From Fulvitalea axinellae (GTDB lineage: Bacteria > Bacteroidota > Bacteroidia > Cytophagales > Cyclobacteriaceae): 64,000 nucleotides of DNA. How positions within the stretch are numbered: the stretch's first letter is position 1; each line of letters begins with the position of its first letter. The notes under the pieces are model-generated. The model saw only the letters and a list, made by a program, of their open reading frames with translations, was not told the DNA's origin and ran no database searches. Positions 36,643 to 44,774 of the stretch are shown piece by piece. Location of the stretch: NCBI RefSeq assembly GCF_036492835.1, contig NZ_AP025319.1, positions 1 to 64,000 on the forward strand. Direction: 5' to 3'. The translations under genes were made by a program, and so were the position numbers.

Positions 36643-38520
36643 TCACAGATCCTCATATTCCTGCTCGATCTCTTTGCCCATCATTCTCCTTTCTACACCC
36701 AGCTGTTGCTCTCTATTAAACTGTTTCTCCGTGGCTTTTAATACCTGCCGTTCCTTGCCCAACATATCCTGTACAAAGGCTTTTTCCAGCACTTTTACGG
36801 GCTCCGCTTCACTAGGGCCTCGGTCCTCCATCTCCACTTCCTCTTCTCCGTCCGAAACGACCGATGGTTTAGGAATGGCGGTTTCCTTTGGCTTTTCTTC
36901 TTTTGGCATAGGCAAAGCCATAGCCTCAAAGCCTGGCAAAAGTGTCCCCAATTCCGGAATCGCTTCCTCAAAATCCTCCCTGATTACCACCATGCTGTCG
37001 TCACGATACGGCGTCACTTCTATATTCCGATAAGGGTGAAACAAATCAATACCGTGCGTGTCCAGTAGCTGGATAAACACCCGCATGGCTTTTTCCCGGC
37101 TTGCAGGACGTTTTTGGCTCAATTCGGCCAACGCTCTGGACCTGATTCCCATAAAGCTTTTTCGGTCAGAACCGTATAGTTTGTCATAACGGTCATAATG
37201 GTCCATCCACTCCACCACTTGTCCGGATACGCCTTGGCCAGTTAATTTTTCGCTCATGGCATGTAGCTTCCTAAGCTCGGCTTTATCCACATGTTCTTGT
37301 CCATACTCCCTTTGCGCCCATTGTAGCTGAAGTTTTTGGTACAAGGCCTCCATCGATTTCCAATCATTCTTTTTGGAATCAAACCACGGCGGGTTGGCTT
37401 TATGTCTGGAAACACTCGTAGACACCCGATCCAGAAAACGACCGACACTGGCCAACATCGGCGGATCCATTTCCCAAACATTCTGAAAATAGGAATCCTG
37501 ACTCCAACTGACTCCCGGGCCAAAACGTTCTGTAAGCGCCAAACACTCGTCAGAGAAGAATCGTGGGTGAGCTTCCGCATACTCTTTTACATATTGCTTA
37601 ATTCGTTCAAAACCTTCAGGACTAACAACCCGCAACACAATAGTGTCAGTACGGGTAGCGAGGTTACAAGTAGGCGATATGGCCATAGATTTCACGCTGA
37701 TATCCCCAATCACCTCAGGGTTATCGAGCAAAGGCAATAACGCTTCTGCTACCGTATACACATGAGGGGCGTTGACATTCAGATAGATATCATATTTATA
37801 AGGAACCGCCTGTTCCTCAAGCACTGGGCCGGCGCCTTTGGCTCCTTTTTCAGATTCCAAACGCCCATAAATATTCAAAAAATAATTTCGAAAATGACTA
37901 AAGTCGCGTATACCCGCCAATTCTCTATGATAATAAAAATATGTCTTCCGGTCTTCGCAAGCTAATCTTAAATTCCGATCGGAAGGACGTTGCTGGAACA
38001 AGGCCACCAAACGCTTGGCCAAGTCTATTTCCTGTGCTTGACTAAAGCTAGGTTTCTTATTTCTAACTTTTGTATAATAAGAATAGAGGTTTTTCTGCAA
38101 GGTATTATATGGCTCCGTAAACCTTGAGTTTCTGCGGAATTTCCCGTCCCAACATTCCTCAAACATATCCATCAGCATCCGGAAAGAATGGTCTGGCTCT
38201 TCCAATAAAAAGACATTCGCGCTCACCCAAAAATTCTCGTCCACTCCCAAGGCGTAAGCCTTATACCACTTTACCGCTGCTTCGCCCACACCTTCGGTAT
38301 AACCTGTCTGATCGTCGATTAGGATTGATCGGCCGTCGGTCAAGTGCACTTTTAGGTTAGGGATCATTCGTCCTCCCTCAAACTTATACCCGTGCGTATG
38401 CTTCCGAAGCTTAGCGTGCTGAAACGTCGCCTGAATCACTCCGGAAGGAGGCATCTTCGCCACACCTTCACGCTGATTTCGGGTATTTTGCCGGGGTTGA
38501 AACGTACGCTCCTGAAACAT
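36643..38520 (-). CDS. HopA1-domain effector candidate with KMPP..IQ leader
   Basis: 625 residues from the ATG at 38520 (MFQERTFQPR). The leader ends KMPPSGVIQ at 22-30, almost the same as in the 18369 protein. Residues about 241-345 fit the HopA1 family of type III effectors and polymorphic-toxin parts: YKYDIYLNVNAPHVYTVAE, ISVKSMAI, LATRTDTIVLRVVSPEGFE, HPRFFSDECLALTERFGPGVS. The upstream part (residues 60-235) fits the helical region that precedes it in that family. The C-terminal third is helical and ends in an acidic, Glu-rich tail. HopA1 of Pseudomonas acts inside plant cells; cyanobacterial and other bacterial relatives are poorly understood. Same-strand neighbour of the amidoligase-like gene, 140 bases away. 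Confidence 0.62.
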   Translation of the reverse strand: MFQERTFQPRQNTRNQREGVAKMPPSGVIQATFQHAKLRKHTHGYKFEGGRMIPNLKVHLTDGRSILIDDQTGYTEGVGEAAVKWYKAYALGVDENFWVSANVFLLEEPDHSFRMLMDMFEECWDGKFRRNSRFTEPYNTLQKNLYSYYTKVRNKKPSFSQAQEIDLAKRLVALFQQRPSDRNLRLACEDRKTYFYYHRELAGIRDFSHFRNYFLNIYGRLESEKGAKGAGPVLEEQAVPYKYDIYLNVNAPHVYTVAEALLPLLDNPEVIGDISVKSMAISPTCNLATRTDTIVLRVVSPEGFERIKQYVKEYAEAHPRFFSDECLALTERFGPGVSWSQDSYFQNVWEMDPPMLASVGRFLDRVSTSVSRHKANPPWFDSKKNDWKSMEALYQKLQLQWAQREYGQEHVDKAELRKLHAMSEKLTGQGVSGQVVEWMDHYDRYDKLYGSDRKSFMGIRSRALAELSQKRPASREKAMRVFIQLLDTHGIDLFHPYRNIEVTPYRDDSMVVIREDFEEAIPELGTLLPGFEAMALPMPKEEKPKETAIPKPSVVSDGEEEVEMEDRGPSEAEPVKVLEKAFVQDMLGKERQVLKATEKQFNREQQLGVERRMMGKEIEQEYEDL

Positions 38521-38651
38521 GTAAAAAGGGAAATGTCGCTGGCACAAATATTTATTTTCGGCCCAACATATTTAACACGCAATATTCCCGGATGTTCCTC
38601 CAATCTTTGGTAAACAAAGTAGTCGCTGTTCACCCCAGAATCTCAAAAGCA

Positions 38652-39248
38652 TTATTTTATCCCTACTCCATTCCAATCATACTCCATATATTCGGCGGTT
38701 CCCTTGGCTATTTCTTCCCCGCACAAATGCTCGACGATATGAAATGACAAATCAATCCCGGCAGAAATACCTCCGGAAGTATAAATATTACCGGCTTTCA
38801 CAAAACGTAAATCTTTTTTGGGAAAACCGGTCGGAACGATCTCCGCCATTTGCTCATACACCTCATGATGGGTACAATATTGCTTACCGTCTAGCAATCC
38901 TAAAGTCCCCAGCAACCTCGCTCCCGAACAGATACTGAGTGTCAATTCGGCAACATCATGCGTACGTTTCACCCAATCAAGAGTCTTCGTATCATTTATT
39001 ACACTCCGGGTACCGGATCCACCCGATATAACAAGAATATCCAAGTCAGGACAATTGTCAAAACCGTATTTGGGATTAACCGACAAACCATTTACCGCAG
39101 AAACCGGATCGGTGGTTTTGGCAATGGTAAACACGTTAAACAATTCATAACCATTCAATTCCGAAGTAACGGAAAACACCTCGAAAGGACCGCAAAAGTC
39201 CAACACTTCCGCTTCGTCAAATATTAGAATACCGATATTTTTTTTCAT
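38652..39248 (-). CDS. DJ-1/PfpI family protein (isonitrile hydratase-like)
   Basis: 198 residues from the ATG at 39248 (MKKNIGILIFDEAEVLDF); an upstream start would add ten hydrophobic residues without purpose. The glutamine-amidotransferase-like fold of the DJ-1 superfamily is clear: GPFEVFSV, LDILVISGGSGTRSV, the nucleophile elbow LSICSGARLLGTLGLLDG, CTHHEVYEQM and YTSGGISAGIDLSFHIVE. This pattern is closest to isonitrile hydratase-like and to the N-terminal half of AraC-type regulators such as CdhR, but no AraC domain is present. Cytoplasmic; the substrate is not known. Monocistronic. Confidence 0.85.
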   Translation of the reverse strand: MKKNIGILIFDEAEVLDFCGPFEVFSVTSELNGYELFNVFTIAKTTDPVSAVNGLSVNPKYGFDNCPDLDILVISGGSGTRSVINDTKTLDWVKRTHDVAELTLSICSGARLLGTLGLLDGKQYCTHHEVYEQMAEIVPTGFPKKDLRFVKAGNIYTSGGISAGIDLSFHIVEHLCGEEIAKGTAEYMEYDWNGVGIK

Positions 39249-39474
39249 ATTGCTATAAATTAGGAAGATAACAAACAACAGGACACAGGCTCATTTACAT
39301 AATCCCACCAACTCCAGCATAAGATCACAACACAATAATTAAAAAGCGAGAGTACATAACAATTTGTGTCCAATTCAATAAAAGTGTGAACCGAACTGAT
39401 TGTCTTGGCCAAACGTCTCGCTGATTCTCAAATGGTTTTAACGAACCAACACTACGCACAACACATAACTGACT

Positions 39475-39954
39475 ATGAGAAAAGTACTACCATCCCTCCT
39501 GACCGTTGTAGCCTTATTATCATTTTGTGCAGACACATACGGGCAAACCGAAATACGCTTTGACCGCTGGTATTTCAACGATGCCAACGGGAGACCGAAG
39601 ATTATCCGAATATCCAACGACACGGAGATGAATAATGCGGCGATCCTCTCGTTCATAAAAAACGAACAAGGGAAAATCCATTTGGTCTACAGCGCCCATT
39701 CATTGAAAAACTCTAAACAGAAGAGCCACAAAATCACCTTCAGTGCCGGTAGCTTTGTCCACACACTTGACTTCAAGCCATGGCTAGCAATGGAACTAAT
39801 CTCCGATACCTCGGATACTGAAGCGGTGGCCCAACTTTTCAAAAGTTTCGATATGGTTTTCGTATCTATTAACGACGGAAAGAAAAGACACTTTGACAAT
39901 ACAAAATTCAATAAGAATTATAAAAAATTATTGAAGGCCAAAGCTGAAAAATAA
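39475..39954 (+). CDS. Secreted protein of unknown function
   Basis: 159 residues with a cleavable signal peptide (MRKVLPSLLTVVALLSFCADTYG, then QTEIRF). The mature part is about 135 residues, predicted beta-rich (RFDRWYFNDANGRPKIIRIS) and ending in a lysine-rich tail. No family recognised. It converges with the large esterase-repeat lipoprotein gene, and the hairpin at 40003-40039 lies between them. Coding potential is good; function open. Confidence 0.6.
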   Translation: MRKVLPSLLTVVALLSFCADTYGQTEIRFDRWYFNDANGRPKIIRISNDTEMNNAAILSFIKNEQGKIHLVYSAHSLKNSKQKSHKITFSAGSFVHTLDFKPWLAMELISDTSDTEAVAQLFKSFDMVFVSINDGKKRHFDNTKFNKNYKKLLKAKAEK

Positions 39955-40002
39955 AGAAGTGTTTATAGTGTCTTCCGAAGCTCTTAAAGCCCAAGAATAA
40001 AA

Positions 40003-40039
40003 CTGCCCCAGCTCTGTGAAATACACAAAACTGGGGCAG
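40003..40039 (-). terminator. Terminator hairpin between convergent genes
   Basis: CTGCCCCAG and CTGGGGCAG pair perfectly (9 bp). On the minus strand TTTTATTCTT follows, so it most likely ends the lipoprotein gene at 40090; it may also serve the plus-strand gene. Confidence 0.7.
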
Positions 40040-40089
40040 ACCAAAAGTAATCGTCAATGAAAACGGGAACAGAGGCTCAATAAAACACC

Positions 40090-41982
40090 TTACTTTACCA
40101 GATACTTACTCCAGAAAGCTTTTCTATTGTCAATATATTTTGTTCCGCAATGCCCCTCGTTACCAAGCGGATCCGGAGTCTTCACATTAAAGCCTTTTTC
40201 CTTGTAATATTTAATGCCCTTTTCGATAGAAGGAGTAACGAAATCGCCGGTACCGTAATCGAAATACAGAGGAAGTTTATCACGTTCTGTGGTCATCGTA
40301 GCTGGGTCCCATTCAAAATTTGAATCGTTTGGTCTTGTGGCACCACAAGCCATATGCACAGGTCCTTGGAATTCGCCACCCAAAGTAGGAACCAGCTCGT
40401 CAGCCAAGTACCACCCGCCACCGGACGCACCCGAGAACAGGACTTTATCTTTAGGCAAACCAAATTGGTCCGTAAACGCATGTAGAATCTCCCTTACGCC
40501 GTTGGCGCAGTTCTTCTTGGCCCAACTGTGTATCGGGCCCATGGTCTTTGAGTCTTTCCAAGCGTCGGCACTCATCGCCATCAAAAGCAGATTATGCTTT
40601 TTGGCGAATTCCATGTTATAGGAAACTCCTGCACCCATAGCGCTACCACCATCTCCATGGAAAAGTACGGCCAATTGTTTGGGGGAAGTACCGTCGGAAC
40701 GGCGCGAATAAACCACCTCTATACCGGCCAGTTTAGTCTTACAGACCATCATTCCGTCCACGTGAGTTTTCAACTGTTCTTCGCAAGTGATTTGACCTAC
40801 CGCCGGACGCACATAGGGAGTGCCCTGCATGTATTCTTGCCAAAAAGTAAGACGATTGGTATATGCGTTATTCTCGCAACGCCCCGGATCTTTCTTCGGC
40901 GTTACCTTAAAGCCTTTCTGGGTATAAGCGTTATCTATCTTTTCTTTCGACAAACCGATAAGGGCAGGGTAACTGGCGCCATAATCAAAGAATAAGGCAA
41001 ACTTGTTTACAAGCTCAGCTTTTTGTGTCGGGTCCCAAGCGAAAGAGGCTACACTTGGCTGATATATTCCGCTTGGTAAATGAAACGCCCCCTGAAACAC
41101 GTCTCCAAAAGCAGGAATAAACTTATCGGTCAGGTAATGTCCACCTTCATCCACGCCCGAAAACAGGATATTGTCGCTAGGCAGATCGTAAGCTTCCAAT
41201 ACGTCTTCCAACGCTTCTTTTACCCGCTCGTGGTTTTTGACTTTTTTCCAATTCTTCTCCTCTGGATCAGATATAGCTATCAGCAGAAGATCGTTTTCGT
41301 CAGCGAAGTCCAAACCTCCGCCTAAACCGCGACGCAACTGATCGGCCTGAAGATCTTTATCAGGGAACAAAACCGCCAGTCTGGTAGGCTTGCCCGACGA
41401 CGGTTCTACAAATACCACGTTAAGACCAGCGATATTCGTAGAGCATATAGTCTTCGTAATGTTGCTGTAAGTTTCCAGTTTCTTGGTGCAGGGAAGCCCG
41501 TCAGGGTTGGCGCCACCTCCGTTGTTTCCCGTTCCGTCAGGGTTTATATTTTTAATCGTTACGGTCATGGCCTTCTTTTCGCCAACCACAACGGCCTTTT
41601 CCTCCGGCCCAACGGACAACTCCAAAGCCACGGTCTCGTTTTCTTCGTTCTTGTCGTCCTTCGTTGGTTTAATATCAAAAGAGGCTTTCCATTCGCCTTC
41701 TACAATATCCAGCGTCACTTTCCCTTCGCTCGCTTCCGGGATTGTCGTATAATCCTCGCCGTACTTTGCGGTACCGTCCAACGCAATCTCCACCGTAGCG
41801 TTTGTATTCAGTTTATTGTCGCAAGTCAACAAAACGCTGAAAGCCCCACTGGTTTCTTTCAGCGATGTCTCCGTTATGGAAAAACTAACAACTGGCGTAG
41901 TCGCTTTGTCTTCCGAATCGTCCTTTTCGCAAGCCATTAACGCACAGGCGAAGAACAGGGGAAAGAGTAATTTCTTTATCAT
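40090..41982 (-). CDS. Lipoprotein with Calx-beta domain and two tandem esterase-like domains
   Basis: 630 residues. Lipobox LMAC at the N-terminus, then a Calx-beta-like domain (residues about 30-145: ATVEIALDGTAKYGEDYTTIP, ENETVALELSV). Two copies of an alpha/beta-hydrolase domain of about 220 residues follow, both starting with a cysteine-bearing strand (KTICSTNIAGLNVVF / MVCKTKLAGIEVVY). The second copy has a normal nucleophile elbow VLFSGASGGGWYLAD and a late His (EGHCGTKY). The first reads ILFSGVDEGGHYLTD, with Asp where Ser is expected, so it is probably inactive. The enzyme type is close to PHB-depolymerase/feruloyl-esterase-like hydrolases. Surface or periplasmic ester cleavage is inferred. 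Confidence 0.75.
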   Translation of the reverse strand: MIKKLLFPLFFACALMACEKDDSEDKATTPVVSFSITETSLKETSGAFSVLLTCDNKLNTNATVEIALDGTAKYGEDYTTIPEASEGKVTLDIVEGEWKASFDIKPTKDDKNEENETVALELSVGPEEKAVVVGEKKAMTVTIKNINPDGTGNNGGGANPDGLPCTKKLETYSNITKTICSTNIAGLNVVFVEPSSGKPTRLAVLFPDKDLQADQLRRGLGGGLDFADENDLLLIAISDPEEKNWKKVKNHERVKEALEDVLEAYDLPSDNILFSGVDEGGHYLTDKFIPAFGDVFQGAFHLPSGIYQPSVASFAWDPTQKAELVNKFALFFDYGASYPALIGLSKEKIDNAYTQKGFKVTPKKDPGRCENNAYTNRLTFWQEYMQGTPYVRPAVGQITCEEQLKTHVDGMMVCKTKLAGIEVVYSRRSDGTSPKQLAVLFHGDGGSAMGAGVSYNMEFAKKHNLLLMAMSADAWKDSKTMGPIHSWAKKNCANGVREILHAFTDQFGLPKDKVLFSGASGGGWYLADELVPTLGGEFQGPVHMACGATRPNDSNFEWDPATMTTERDKLPLYFDYGTGDFVTPSIEKGIKYYKEKGFNVKTPDPLGNEGHCGTKYIDNRKAFWSKYLVK

Positions 41983-42417
41983 ACCTGAAAAATCAATAAT
42001 ATGAATTTTTTTCGAATCTATTGATTTGATAAAGAATACTCAAAGTTTATATCAATAACTGTACATTTAATTTTTTTAATTAAAATAGCACATTGAATAT
42101 TTATATTTTCAAACAATAAACATTTGTTTCTGTACTTGATTGACGTGAATTCATAACCTCATAGGCTAAATTCTGCTTCTTTTAAGTATAATTAAGCTCG
42201 TTTTCTTTTCATTTTTACTATTCCTAAGTCTTTTAGAGAGGCTGTATTCTGTTTTTTCAAAAAGTCATAAATCTTATGATATGCGCAGTTAAATATAAAT
42301 ATTTACATTGTTGATAAATAAAAGATGGCTTTACAAGCTTGCCGATGAAAATATTATGATTGTATTAATCGAATAAGCTATAATGAGATTACCCTCTCAT
42401 AGTAAGTGGCATTACTT
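41983..42417. other. AT-rich intergenic region without genes
   Basis: 435 bases, strongly A/T rich, between the start of the esterase lipoprotein and the end of the merR gene. It must carry the lipoprotein promoter on the minus strand. I see no ORF, clear repeat or terminator with a good U-run. Confidence 0.5.
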
Positions 42418-42816
42418 TCACTTTTTACTTTCTATTCCCTGACTTCTAGCCTTCTCAGCTTTTTCTTGCGGACAGGCTTGTCCCAATACTTCGCTTAGCG
42501 TTTTCCTTGCCCGAGTCAACTCAGTGATTTTTCGGTCAATCGCCTCAAGTTTTTTTCTAACCAAATCTTTCTGAGAATCGGCATCAAGCGTTCCCGCATC
42601 CAACATTTCCAAAACCTCTCCGCATTCGTTAAGCGTAAAACCCAAGCCCTTCATCAGTAATATTAGTTTTACCCGGTCCACGCATCCTTCGCCATATTCC
42701 TTATAGTTGTTATATTCGTTTGGCCGGCTTACATTCTTGAGCAAACCCATTTTTTCATACAGCCTAATCGTGTCTCTGGATACGCCCGTCTCTTTAGCTA
42801 TTTGCCCTATTCTCAT
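42418..42816 (-). CDS. MerR-family transcriptional regulator
   Basis: 132 residues from the ATG at 42816 (MRIGQIAKETGVSRDTIRLYEKMGLL), a textbook MerR winged helix. A dimerisation coiled coil (LDADSQKDLVRKKLEAIDRKITELTRARKTL) comes next, then a short tail with a single Cys (GQACPQEK). The metal-binding cysteine pattern of MerR, CueR or ZntR is not present, so it probably senses an organic or stress signal. It is divergent from the YceI gene. The dyad at 42849-42870 lies between the two genes, exactly in the promoter spacer where MerR proteins act, so activation of yceI and autoregulation are likely. Confidence 0.88.
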   Translation of the reverse strand: MRIGQIAKETGVSRDTIRLYEKMGLLKNVSRPNEYNNYKEYGEGCVDRVKLILLMKGLGFTLNECGEVLEMLDAGTLDADSQKDLVRKKLEAIDRKITELTRARKTLSEVLGQACPQEKAEKARSQGIESKK

Positions 42817-42845
42817 CTTTCCTTGAAATAAAGTGAAGAAAATAC

Positions 42846-42879
42846 TTGACCGTTGACCGTGGTCCATGGTTTATATTTG
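42846..42879 (+). promoter_or_regulatory. MerR-type promoter/operator for the YceI gene
   Basis: A -35-like TTGACC (42846-42851) and a TATATTTG box (42872-42879, the Bacteroidota TAnnTTTG form) are separated by 20 bases. Across the spacer lies the symmetric dyad ACC-N3-GACC-GT-GGTC-N3-GGT (42849-42870). A long spacer covered by a dyad is the classic MerR-activated promoter layout. Confidence 0.65.
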
Positions 42880-42957
42880 CTTTCGAACAATACAAATTAA
42901 ACGGCAAAGGGACAAGGCCCCGCCACCAAACAATAGAAAACACATAAAGCAAACCAG

Positions 42958-43491
42958 ATGAGAAATCCCAAATCAACAACTGTATTAACGGCCATATTCG
43001 TCCTTTTACTCACGCTCCCGACAGTGGCCCAAACGATAGACTCCAAGAAATCTAGAATAGAGTTTTCCGTATCGAATATGGGTTTCCGTACCGTAGAGGG
43101 CACTATGCGGGGTATGCGAGGCACCGTACGTTTTGATCCGGACAATATCCAGAACGCCTCTTTCAATGTGTGCGTAGATCCCGCCACAGTAGACACCGAC
43201 AACAATACCCGGGACAAACACTTGAGGGGTAAGAAATTCTTCGAAGTAGAAAAACACCCTACAATATGTTTTACATCGGAAAAAATAAAGAGAACAGATA
43301 ATGGGTTAGTAGCCAGTGGAAAACTCACCATGCACGGTATAACGAAAGCGGTGAAAATACCTTTCCAACATAAGGGCAAGACCCTCACCGGAACAATTAA
43401 GATACTAAGAAGCGACTACAAATTAGGCCCCTCCGGCGGAATGATGGTAGGCAAAACCGTGACGGTAAAAATCATTTGTGTCGGGAATTGA
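42958..43491 (+). CDS. YceI-family periplasmic protein
   Basis: 177 residues with a signal peptide (MRNPKSTTVLTAIFVLLLTLPTVA). The mature part is a lipocalin-like YceI barrel: SRIEFSVSNMGFRTVEGTMRGMRGTVRFDPD, AKHL-like RDKHLRGKKFFEVEKHPTICF, SGKLTMHGITKAVKIPF and a closing VTVKIICVG strand. Family members bind isoprenoid quinones or amphiphiles; some are induced by acid or oxidative stress. Divergent from merR and under the predicted MerR-type promoter, so it is probably the main target of that regulator. Confidence 0.9.
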   Translation: MRNPKSTTVLTAIFVLLLTLPTVAQTIDSKKSRIEFSVSNMGFRTVEGTMRGMRGTVRFDPDNIQNASFNVCVDPATVDTDNNTRDKHLRGKKFFEVEKHPTICFTSEKIKRTDNGLVASGKLTMHGITKAVKIPFQHKGKTLTGTIKILRSDYKLGPSGGMMVGKTVTVKIICVGN

Positions 43492-43496
43492 ATTTG

Positions 43497-43560
43497 GGTA
43501 TTTGGAGGTATCAGGTCTTAGGTATTAAGTAAAATAAATCCATCCCTGATACCAAATACT
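43497..43560 (+). repeat. Stem-loop repeat, copy A
   Basis: GTATTTGGAGGTATCAGG pairs with CCTGATACCAAATAC (three bulged bases) and the loop contains GGTCTTAGGTATTAAG. First of five related structures downstream of consecutive genes. It begins six bases after the YceI stop. Confidence 0.6.
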
Positions 43561-43586
43561 ATTTCCCTGAATTAACCAACATCGAA

Positions 43587-44231
43587 ATGAAAAAAGCATA
43601 TAGAATCACCTACATAAAAGTGAAACCGGGACGCGAAAAAGACTTTGGGGAACTTAGGAAGATACACGAGGAAGAGCTGAACCGATGCAAAAGCCTGATT
43701 TACGGAAGATTGTTCAAATCGTTCTTTTCATTTCCGCAAAGTAAAGCCCGCAACGCTTATGTTGAACTCAACGAATGGTCATCAGAAGCCACAATGCGGG
43801 AAGGCGAACGGACTGTCAAAAGCGCTATTGGTTATGAGGAATACACGGACACGTTTGAGGTGGAAGCCAGCTTCAGGATGATTCCGCAAGGCGAAAACGA
43901 AATCAACCTTAGCCAGATGATTCAGGAAGGATACGCCATAGAATTCGCGTCTCGACAGATAAAACCCGCCAAACGGAAGGTTTACCCGGAACGCCGAGCT
44001 GGTTTTATGCGCTTTATCAAACGCCAGCCGGGCTTCGTGTTCGATCAGGAGTTCAGCTCTCTCGACGAAGATATTGACATCTTGGTTTTCGCTTGGAAAT
44101 CGGTGGAAGATTTCCGTAACGCCGGAAATAAAGTAAAACGCTCATTCGGGCAACTCTTCAAGACCATTCGCTATTTCGGCCTTATAAAACAAAAAGCCTT
44201 TCAGGTTGGTACAGTGTATAATTCCAAATAG
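43587..44231 (+). CDS. Two-domain ABM/monooxygenase-like protein
   Basis: 214 residues without signal peptide. Two halves both look like dimeric alpha/beta-barrel (ABM-type) domains: YRITYIKVKPGREKDFGELRKI opens the first, IEFASRQIKPAKRKVYPERRAGFMRFIKRQPGF the second, with DILVFAWKSVEDFRNAGN as the typical strand-helix step. ABM proteins include heme-degrading and quinol monooxygenases. The siderophore genes start 0.5 kb downstream, so a part in iron or heme handling is possible but only by position. Cotranscription with yceI is also possible (95 bases apart). Confidence 0.6.
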   Translation: MKKAYRITYIKVKPGREKDFGELRKIHEEELNRCKSLIYGRLFKSFFSFPQSKARNAYVELNEWSSEATMREGERTVKSAIGYEEYTDTFEVEASFRMIPQGENEINLSQMIQEGYAIEFASRQIKPAKRKVYPERRAGFMRFIKRQPGFVFDQEFSSLDEDIDILVFAWKSVEDFRNAGNKVKRSFGQLFKTIRYFGLIKQKAFQVGTVYNSK

Positions 44232-44242
44232 GGGAGTAGGAA

Positions 44243-44302
44243 AATTATGGTATTACGTATCTAGCTTCAAACCTTGGTTACTTCATGCGTAATACCATAA
44301 TT
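44243..44302 (+). repeat. Stem-loop repeat, copy B
   Basis: AATTATGGTATTACG and CGTAATACCATAATT form a perfect 15 bp stem, 11 bases after the ABM gene's stop. Related to copies A and C-E by the GGTATTA/TAATACC core. No U-run. Confidence 0.65.
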
Positions 44303-44721
44303 GATTCTGACCCATTTTTTTTCGCTACGATTTAGGTTAATTTTTTCATGTAGTCTTTATTGGTTTCCTTCATCTTAAGTTTCCTATTACTCAGAAACCT
44401 AGTCAAATTCATCCAAAACAATAGATACAGATATCGAATAACACTTTTTTATAAAAAATAAACAGGTCAAAATAGTACAACCAAGGGCTTTATTACAGAT
44501 TAATCATTAACAAGATTTATTCTAAACTACAATCATCTAAACCTTCTGTTTTTGAGGGACTAACCCTGTTTTTACCGCTTCTATCCACGTCGATAAAATA
44601 TCACTTCACAGGAAATATATTGCTTAAATATGGCTTTTTATTACCTCAAATGAGAGCTATCATATTACATTATTGACTATAGGGAAGTGAGGATATGATT
44701 TTTTTATTCAATCCAATCTTA
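44303..44721. other. Long upstream region of the siderophore operon
   Basis: About 420 A/T-rich bases with no plausible ORF between stem-loop B and the promoter box of the TonB receptor. An operator for iron control would be expected here or around the promoter, but I could not identify a convincing Fur-box-like dyad by eye. Confidence 0.45.
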
Positions 44722-44729
44722 TACATTTG
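44722..44729 (+). promoter_or_regulatory. TAnnTTTG promoter box before the TonB receptor
   Basis: TACATTTG matches the Bacteroidota -7 consensus. Transcription would start near 44736, which rules out the TTG at 44727 and supports the ATG at 44775 as the receptor start. The -33 region is only T-rich, so this is a moderate call. Confidence 0.5.
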
Positions 44730-44774
44730 CGAATGTTAATTTTATTTAGAATAATAACAAATAAATATAAAGCG

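Noticed and set aside
18369-38520. The leader proteins as T9SS cargo or lipoproteins
   Set aside because: None has a Sec signal peptide, a lipobox or a recognisable T9SS C-terminal sorting domain.
44303-44774. Fur box upstream of the TonB receptor
   Set aside because: Expected for iron control, but no stretch with convincing dyad symmetry was found by eye in this A/T-rich region.
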